Assembly (NCBI GenBank): GCA_017311185.1
Contig: JAESUZ010000756.1
Location: forward strand, 1,054,001 to 1,118,000
Reading direction: 5' to 3'
Length of the DNA: 64,000 bases
Origin: Proteles cristata cristata
Lineage: Eukaryota; Chordata; Mammalia; Carnivora; Hyaenidae
The notes beneath the pieces were generated by a model. The model ran no database searches. It was not told where the DNA came from and saw only the letters and a program-made list of their open reading frames with translations. A program made the position numbers and the translations under genes. Every line of letters starts with the position of its first letter. Position 1 is the stretch's first letter. Of this stretch, positions 57,223-64,000 are shown one piece after another.

Positions 57223-59215
57223 GAAGTGGGAGCAAAATGAATTGCTAAGGTTTTGTTTCATCAGTTGTATCCCATGCCCCTGGTACCAGGAGTGAATGGC
57301 AAAAGGCAGACAATCAAAGTGAGGAGCAAACGCTGTCCCCAGACTGATTTAATGTATGTAGTCCGTTCAAATGCGTGTGGGCTTTATGGCAAATGGAAGA
57401 TGCAAATGCATTGGAAAGCCCCACTCCTTGCGTGAAAGCTTGTCACAACGTGCTTTCTCAGTTAAGGAGCACTGGGGAACAGTATAACCACTGTCGTGTG
57501 CAGGCCCTCAAATTTTATTCCCTTTCAAAGTGTTCCTTGTTCTTGAAGGGCCTTGGAAATGTTCTTCTAATGCATACATAGTCTAGTCCCTTAAACACTA
57601 TCCCTTAAACACCAAGGGATAAAAGCCACATTCCAACACAAAACTTCCTGAATTTCAGTGACTGTACTGCCATATTCAAATCAAAGGGGAAAAACTCTTA
57701 CTAATCCTAGTTCTCTTGAATGAATAAATTGTAAGACTTTGAGGACATCCTTTGGTAACACAAAGAAGCCTCATGAAGGTCATGGGACTTGAGAAATAGG
57801 AAAAGGAAGCTAAGAGCCCCTACCTCTGGGCACTAGGATTGCAATTCCTCCTTTCAGGAAGGTTCTTCTGTTACTGTGCAGCATCATTCAACAAATGATA
57901 ACACCCAGCCCCGCACAAGGCTGGGTCCCACTCTCTGGCATGTATGGATAGAGGACGCAGTCACTGTTTGGCTCACTCCAATATTTCATCCTTGCTGGTC
58001 AGGCCGGCTGCTGCAGAGACCTAGATCCCTGGTGTTTTATCAAGGATGCAAATCCTTTCTTTCTCTTCCTTTGTCATAGCTTCTCAACAATCCAGAAGAA
58101 ATGATATTTTGTTGGCCTCAGCTACCTAATGTCCTCCTGATGCAATTTCACTTGGGTTCATAAATAATAAGATGAACGCTGCACTTCAGTGCAAACTTGT
58201 CCTCTTACAAACAAAGAAAAAAGACATTGAAAATAAAGTATGAAGACTTGCAGGATACATAACAATCTTTCTCTACTAAGGAAAATACTAGTGTGAAATC
58301 AGTTCATCAATTTCAACACTGATTTTTAAAATAATATTTTTATTATACAAGAGGCTAATTGCAGAAAAACAAAGTAGATAAGCAAACTAAAAATAAAATT
58401 TAGCCATGATCCTATCACTCAGAGAGTGAGGTATACGTACACATCTATATATGTACATGAATATGCATGTTTATGTGTGTACCAAAGTGTGTGTACTCGC
58501 GTATGTATTTGCATACACTTTCACTCAGGCTGCATTCACATACGTTTTCACATACATTTCACTCAAGCTCTTTCTCCGGTCTCGTATTCAGAAAAAGTGG
58601 TCACTTAAGAAGCATTTTATGAGCAGAGAATGGTCCATGACTATTACCAGTACTTGCATTTCTAGGAAAAGTGGATCCAAAATCAGGGATTGTGACTCTG
58701 ATGCCCTTAATTGGTTCAGTAAGCAGATGTGAGAACAAGAGCAGAAAAAAGAAGCAGGGCCCCTCAGCCCCAAAGCCAAGCCAGCACGCAATTTGCTCCC
58801 CTGTCCCTCCCCTGGATTCACAAAAATTCAGGGAGGGACACTGTCAGAACAGGCGGCAGAATGGGAAAAAAGCCCATTGTTGAGATCTGGATTCACACCG
58901 TGCGTTCACACCAACTGCATCGATAGTACCAACCTTAAGATAAAGTGGTATAGAAAGAACAGAAGGAGGGGAAATGAAATCTTTTAAACATCCTATACAC
59001 AATTGATAAAAACTAGCTAAGCCATTTTCTTCCTTTTCCAAGATCAGGTTTACTGCCATGCTTTTAGAAACTAAAGGATGTATCTAAGTTTATCACCTAC
59101 TAATGGTTCACATTTGGAAAGTTTATGTCAACTCTTGAAAGCAAAAGTCTCTGGCCATTTTCATAAATATCTCATAAAGCTAAACCCAGGAAAAATATCA
59201 AGAAGGTTGCAAACA
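57223..59215. other. Unique intron sequence
   Basis: No repeat or gene recognised. Confidence 0.45.
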
Positions 59216-59230
59216 TAAAAATTATGAAGT

Positions 59231-59436
59231 CAGGGCGCCTAGGTGGCTCAGCTGGTTGAGCATCTGACTATTGATTTCAAGTCAGGTCATGGTCCCAGAG
59301 TCGTGAGATCAAGCCCCACGTCACGGTCCACACTGGGCATGGAGCCTGCTTACGATTTCTTTCTCTCCCTCTGTCTCTGCCCCTCTCTCACTCACTCTAT
59401 TTCTATCTGTCTCTCAAAATAAATAAATAAACTTAA
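59231..59436 (+). mobile_element. CAN-SINE, older subtype
   Basis: CAGGGCGCCTAGGTGGCTC, ACTATTGATTTCAAGTC, GGGCATGGAGCCTGCTTACG and AAATAAATAAATAAAC. Short flanking AAAATTATGA repeats. Confidence 0.93.
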
Positions 59437-59729
59437 AAAAATTATGAGCCTACATTGAGCCTCCTAAATACATCCTAGCTTGGGAAAAACTGTTTCTTTC
59501 CACATCAAATGTCAAATGTATTTACCTCTGGAGCAGCTGCATTATATATCACTACAGAGCAACGTCTTTAGATATTTATGAACATCACTCATGTCAAACT
59601 TCAAAAGTAAGCTGAAATAAAACATTACATGCTAGAGATGACTAAAGTATTATCAGCCTCTGGATATTTATTGCTAATAGGGATACAGATATACATGTGG
59701 ACTTACATTTTTAAAACATATTACAAATA

Positions 59730-59958
59730 GTGGGACACCTGGGTGCCTCAGTTGGTTGAGCGTCCGACTTCAGCTCAGGTTATGATCTCATGGTTCGTGA
59801 GTTTGAGCCCTGTGTCAGGCTTTGTGCTGACAGCTGGGAGCCTGGAACCTGCTTCAGATCTGCTCTCCCGCTCTCTGCTGCCCTTCTCCCATTCACATTC
59901 TCTCTTTCTCTCCTCTCTCTCTCTCTCTCTCTCAAAAATAAGTAAACATTAAAAAAAC
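59730..59958 (+). mobile_element. CAN-SINE
   Basis: GGGACACCTGGGTGCCTCAG; TGTGTCAGGCTTTGTGCTG; CT tract; AAAAATAAGTAAACATT. Flanked by TTTTAAAACATATTACAA / TTTTAAACATGTTACAA. Confidence 0.94.
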
Positions 59959-60122
59959 ATTTTAAACATGTTACAATATCAAAACAACCATCCTCTTTGA
60001 AAATACTATGTAACACTCCATAGCGTTGAAGGTGTAGAGGGGAGAGTGCAGTCACAACAAATCATGGTACATTTACAATGAAGCAGAATTTCTGGCCTGG
60101 TCCTCGGGACACATACCACTTT

Positions 60123-60356
60123 CTTCTTTTTTCTAAATTTTTTTTAATGTTCTCATTTATTTTTCAGATACAGAGAGAGAGAGAGACAGAGCACAAATGG
60201 GGGAGGGGCAGAGAGAGAAGGAGACACAGAATCTGAAGCAGATTCCAGGTTCTGAGCTGTCAGCACAGAGCCCAACATGGGGCTCAAACTCATGACCTAT
60301 GAGATCACAACCTGAGCCGAAGTTGGTCGCTTAACCGACTAAGCCGCCCAGGCGCC
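60123..60356 (-). mobile_element. CAN-SINE, minus orientation
   Basis: Reversed copy ending CTAAGCCGCCCAGGCGCC. Duplication CGGGACACATACCACTTT / CGGGACAGATACCACTTT at 60105-60122 and 60357-60374 (one mismatch). Confidence 0.96.
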
Positions 60357-60374
60357 CGGGACAGATACCACTTT

Positions 60375-60970
60375 AAGCAACATCTCCTTCGCCACGTCTC
60401 TGAGTTTGCTCCAGAGCAGCATGTCTGCTCCTTCCTCTCAACTCGTAACATTATCTTCTGAAATACTCTTGTGTCCCTGTATCCCGTTTTTCTGTCTCTG
60501 GCAGTGCAGAGTTGAGCTCTTCTGTGGTGTAATATGTATTTCACAGTCTTTCCCTTTGTGTACTAGCTGAATCCTTCATTGGATTTCAAGGTCTCTGGCT
60601 TATACTTTTACATTTGTGAGGAGCTCGAGCAGGGGTCTGTGGATGTGTACACATGTGCTGGGAAGAGTAAGGAAAGGAAAAACGAGGCCTGAGTCGAGTA
60701 AAAGAGAGACTACAGTCCTTAGAAGTCAGGATGGGTGGTGAAAAGGGGAGAGAATGACATGTGCCAGATACCACAGGTGAAGAAACACAAATCCCAAGAG
60801 GGTTTGGTGAAGATGTGGAGCAAATTAACCTCATAAACACAGGAGACAGTGCAAGGGATTGTGCACAAGCTAGAGGGTAGACAGGGCTGGTTTGCAGGTG
60901 TCTGTGCAGGGGGAAGGTGTGCCTGGAGAAATCAGCATCGTAGCAATCAAAAATAAAACAAAACAAAAAA
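60375..60970. other. Unique sequence
   Basis: Nothing recognised. A 130-codon frame at 60586-60978 (minus) is S/P/H-rich without a domain and is judged chance. Confidence 0.45.
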
Positions 60971-61199
60971 TGAGGCACCTGGGTGGCTCGACAGGTTCAG
61001 CGTCTGACTCCTGATTTCGGCTCAAGTCACAATCTCACAGTATATGAGGTCAAGCCCCGCATCAGGCTCTGTGTCAACAGTGTGGAGCCTGCTTGGGATT
61101 CTCTCTCTCTTTCTCTCTGCCCCTCCCCAGCTCACGGGCACACATACTCTTTCTCCCTCAAAATAAATAAATAAAAACTTTAAAAAATAAAAATAAAGG
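60971..61199 (+). mobile_element. CAN-SINE, older subtype
   Basis: GAGGCACCTGGGTGGCTCGA, ACTCCTGATTTCGGCTC, GTGTGGAGCCTGCTTGGG and AAATAAATAAATAAA. Confidence 0.94.
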
Positions 61200-62896
61200 G
61201 GAAAACCATTATTACGGTGACCACCATGGCACTCGTTAATAGAAATGGCAAATGCACTTAAGTAATTTTCAAGTGAATTCCCTTATTAGTAACTTGAACG
61301 TGTCAAAGGAACAAAACAATCAGGAATTTGTACTGGTGTATAAGGAAAATATTGCGCACTTAGTGAGATACACTAAAGTGGTGTAGCCATTCTTTTAGGT
61401 CACTGTATTTAGATTTCAATCGCCAAAAAATTCATATTTATAAATGTACTCTAGCCACCCATTACTCCATATTTCCTAATACATGACACATGATTCTGAA
61501 ACTGCCAAATGAATCAAATAAAAATGATGTTCATTTGGATACAATTTTAAATCCATAAACTCTTTCTCAAAGAAAATACAACAGTGCCTATTGTAGAGAG
61601 ACATTATAGTTAATAATTAACAATTAAATTGTCTTCTTCTTTTTTCCTTTATTTCATCGCAACTGAAAACATGTACTCCAGCTAAAGGAAGATGAAAAGT
61701 GTGGGGAAATAACAGGCATATTTCCCCGTCTATATTCTCTCTCAAGGAAAACATTTCTTTCCTTAAAAAATATCAAATCTCCTCCATGGTTTGCAGATGA
61801 GCAGAGAATTAACATAACAGGAAGAAAACGTTTTACAAAGTAGATGATAGATCTGTGAAGCGGATTTTTCTTGAATGTTATTTTTCAGTCAAAAAAGCAG
61901 GCTATCGTACTATATAGTCTATTACATAGATCTGAAATAGTAAAGTAGAATTGAGCAGCCTACAACTCAAAGTATACTTTTCTCTGAATGAGCATCAGGA
62001 AAACAGGCCATGCTCTTTAAAAGGACATAGCATTTTAAAGGTATTGAAAGCAGCTTTCTATGAAGGGGAAAGAAATTTGGGCAGGATTGGGCCACGGGCC
62101 ACCATTGGTAGCTTTTATAACAACAGTGTCAGCCCATAATTTTGAGGAGTAGTCGATGCCCTTTGAAAATGTGCCAACTAAAGACTATGTATAATTTTTG
62201 TGTGAAATTACTGCCACTCATAAATAGGGCTTTCCACTGGAATAGTTGACATGCTTAACCACTATATACGGGCACAAACTCTACCATTTTAATGGAAATC
62301 GTCGATGTCATCACCAGGACAGAACCACTTAGTAGGGAAATTGGAAATTTAATTTCAATCAGAGGAACAAAAAATGAAGAAGAACGCTTGAAGTGGTAAC
62401 ATAAAAAACACCAGCGATTAAAAACATTTGGAACCTTTGCTTACCTTTCAAAGGCATTTGTTGCCATGGTTTTTAAAGACCTCTGAAAGCTTCAGCTGTG
62501 CCCACAAGAGCTGCCAAGAAATAGGGGCTCTATACTGATTTTATTTGTCAGATGCATTTTGTCTTAATTATCTCCGAGATAAAGATTATTTGGCCAAAAG
62601 GGGAAAAAAAAGGAATAGCCACGATCATTTCACAGGTAAAAAAGACGATGATTTTGCTCTTCTGAGTCCTTCCTCCAATGCATGTGTGCACACACATCTG
62701 ATTTTATACAATAGCAGTAAAGAGCGGCGAGCACCTAAAAGTGGTCATGAGAATGCCATTCTTACACAGAAGGACATTTTGGGGTTTTGAATTTCACGGT
62801 GGGACCTTTCTTCTCATCTGATGAGAACCAGGAGCCAAACATCTAGCAAATTTACCAATACCTAGGGGTAAGGCCTTTCTTTCATAAAGTTCCATT
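61200..62896. other. Unique intron sequence
   Basis: No repeat or gene recognised. Confidence 0.45.
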
Positions 62897-62912
62897 AAAA
62901 CGCTTTCATTTG

Positions 62913-63124
62913 GGGTGCCCGGATGGTTCAGTCTGTTGAGCGTCCGACTTCGACTCAAGTCATGATCTCACAGTTCATGGGTTCAAGCCCCACGTCGGGC
63001 TCTGTGCTGACAGCTCAGAGCCTGGAGCTGCTTCGAATTCTGTGTCTCCGTCTCTGACCCTCCCCTGCTCACGCTCTCTCTCTCTCTCTCTCAGAAATAA
63101 ATAAAACATTTAAAAATTTATTAA
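62913..63124 (+). mobile_element. CAN-SINE
   Basis: GGGTGCCCGGATGGTTCAG; CCCCACGTCGGGCTCTGTGC; AAATAAATAAAACATTT. Exact duplication AAAACGCTTTCATTTG at 62897-62912 and 63125-63140. Confidence 0.96.
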
Positions 63125-63140
63125 AAAACGCTTTCATTTG

Positions 63141-63660
63141 ACAATTACATTAACACTCATGTGTGTACACACTGAAATTCTTCTGCCCTTCAGCCTCATG
63201 TTACCACAACATAGGGAGAAAAAATTAGTAGAAATAATGGAAGGATTAGGCAAGCTCTGGGCTGGAAAGGATGTCTGTGGACTCCCACTGTATAAATAAT
63301 TTGAGGGAAAAAACTGCTTTTTATTTGAAAATCATAAAAATGCTTATGTTTGTTCCTGCCATTTACTATTTATACAGTTTAATGTGAGGGAGCCAGCATG
63401 CTCTCTTAAATTGTAAGCTAGCTCCTGGAGAGCAACATTCGGCCCGCTTGGGCTAATTTATGATTTTCCTCTTTAGAAGGACCTCAAACATACAGTTTTA
63501 ATAATGAGAGTGTTTCTTGCAAGGTTTTGGTAAGATGCAGGGAACTCATAATACATTATTATGAGAATCAAGAGGAAGTTTCTGGAGCTACTTCTCCATT
63601 ATTAATAATGGGCAACCTTCAGGAAGTAGTTAAACCATTCTTTTCACTACATTTCTTTAT
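63141..63660. other. Unique sequence
   Basis: Nothing recognised. Confidence 0.45.
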
Positions 63661-63875
63661 TTTTTTTTTAATATTTCTATTTATTTCTAGGAGAGAGAGA
63701 GAGACAGCGTGAGCAGGAGAGGGTCAGAGAGGGAGATACAGACTCTGAAACAGGCTCCAGGCTCTGAGCTGGCAGTCAGCACAAAGCCCGACGCGGGGCT
63801 CGAACCCACAAACCGCGAGATCATGACCTAAGCGAAAGTCGGACGCTTAACCGACTAAGCCACCCAGGCGCCCCT
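63661..63875 (-). mobile_element. Young CAN-SINE, minus orientation
   Basis: Reverse of the young type: GCTGGCAGTCAGCACAAAG, GACGCGGGGCTCGAACCC, CCTAAGCGAAAGTCGGACGC and ACTAAGCCACCCAGGCGCCC. CpGs are well preserved. Confidence 0.96.
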
Positions 63876-64000
63876 CTTTAAAACTTATTGAGGAAATTGA
63901 TTCAAATCCCCACCCCTGGATCGTCTGCAGAGTGCTGATTCTCTTTCTGTAGCTGCTGGGTAATTCTGTCTGCATACCCAGCTATCATGTCAGACTTCAG

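Larger units (their letters stand above)
41155..64000 (-). other. ESR1: ESR1 intron upstream of the zinc-finger exon (3' part only)
   Basis: This is inferred from the acceptor at 41155. The preceding exon, encoding the first zinc finger with its CEGCKAFFK P-box region, is not found in the window. The intron must therefore extend past 64000, in line with the large intron at this place in human ESR1. Confidence 0.88.

Noticed and set aside
1..64000. CRISPR arrays, operons, phage or plasmid modules
   Set aside because: The direct repeats are SINEs and microsatellites, and the only coding sequence is a spliced vertebrate exon.

Overview
This window is vertebrate nuclear DNA, almost certainly from a cat (Felidae). 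At least 28 copies or fragments of the carnivore tRNA-Lys-derived SINE (CAN-SINE/SINEC) are scattered through it. Several have the youngest-looking heads and CT-rich, AATAAA-type tails that I associate with the felid subfamilies. Young carnivore L1 3' ends are also present, together with old mammalian repeats (L2, MIR, MLT1, MER5A, L1M). No bacterial, phage or organellar gene structure is present.

The only protein-coding sequence I can support is one 117-bp exon on the minus strand at 41038-41154. It encodes the second zinc finger of the DNA-binding domain of estrogen receptor alpha (ESR1). The YMC and GMMKGG residues distinguish it from ESR2. It has a consensus AG acceptor, a GT donor and a plausible branch point. 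The rest of the window is therefore intron of ESR1, which is transcribed right to left: 41155-64000 is the 3' part of the intron before this exon, and 1-41037 is the 5' part of the intron after it. From remembered human gene structure (introns of roughly 38 and 63 kb), neither neighbouring exon is expected here, and I found neither.

Layout, left to right. 0-6 kb: MLT1 LTR, two SINEs, MIR and L2 relics. 6-9.6 kb: a long old L1 with a SINE in it. 10-18 kb: mostly unique intron with few repeats. 18-26 kb: MER5A copies, L1 3' ends, an unclassified duplicated 135-bp element, a tRNA-Ile-like relic, a dimeric SINE, a SINE-U6 chimera and a nested young SINE. 26-36 kb: unique sequence, then a 1.8-kb antisense L2 broken by a SINE and an L1. 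36-40.6 kb: two MLT1 LTRs each carrying a SINE, then L2, SINEs and a 31-nt U6 retrocopy. 40.6-41.2 kb: an old SINE, a 177-bp GGAA/GGGA tract, a CpG-rich pocket and the ESR1 exon. 41.6-47.5 kb: MIR, L2 and L1M. 47.8-53.3 kb: unique and free of SINEs. 53.3-64 kb: dense SINEs and young L1 pieces.

The most noteworthy features are the long purine tract starting only 53 nt inside the intron after the ESR1 exon, which could affect splicing and leaves the exon's reading frame open into the intron; two truncated U6 retrocopies with clear target-site duplications, one fused to a SINE; a head-to-tail SINE dimer inside one pair of duplications; and a divergent direct repeat I cannot classify. I see no sign of a new multi-gene system.
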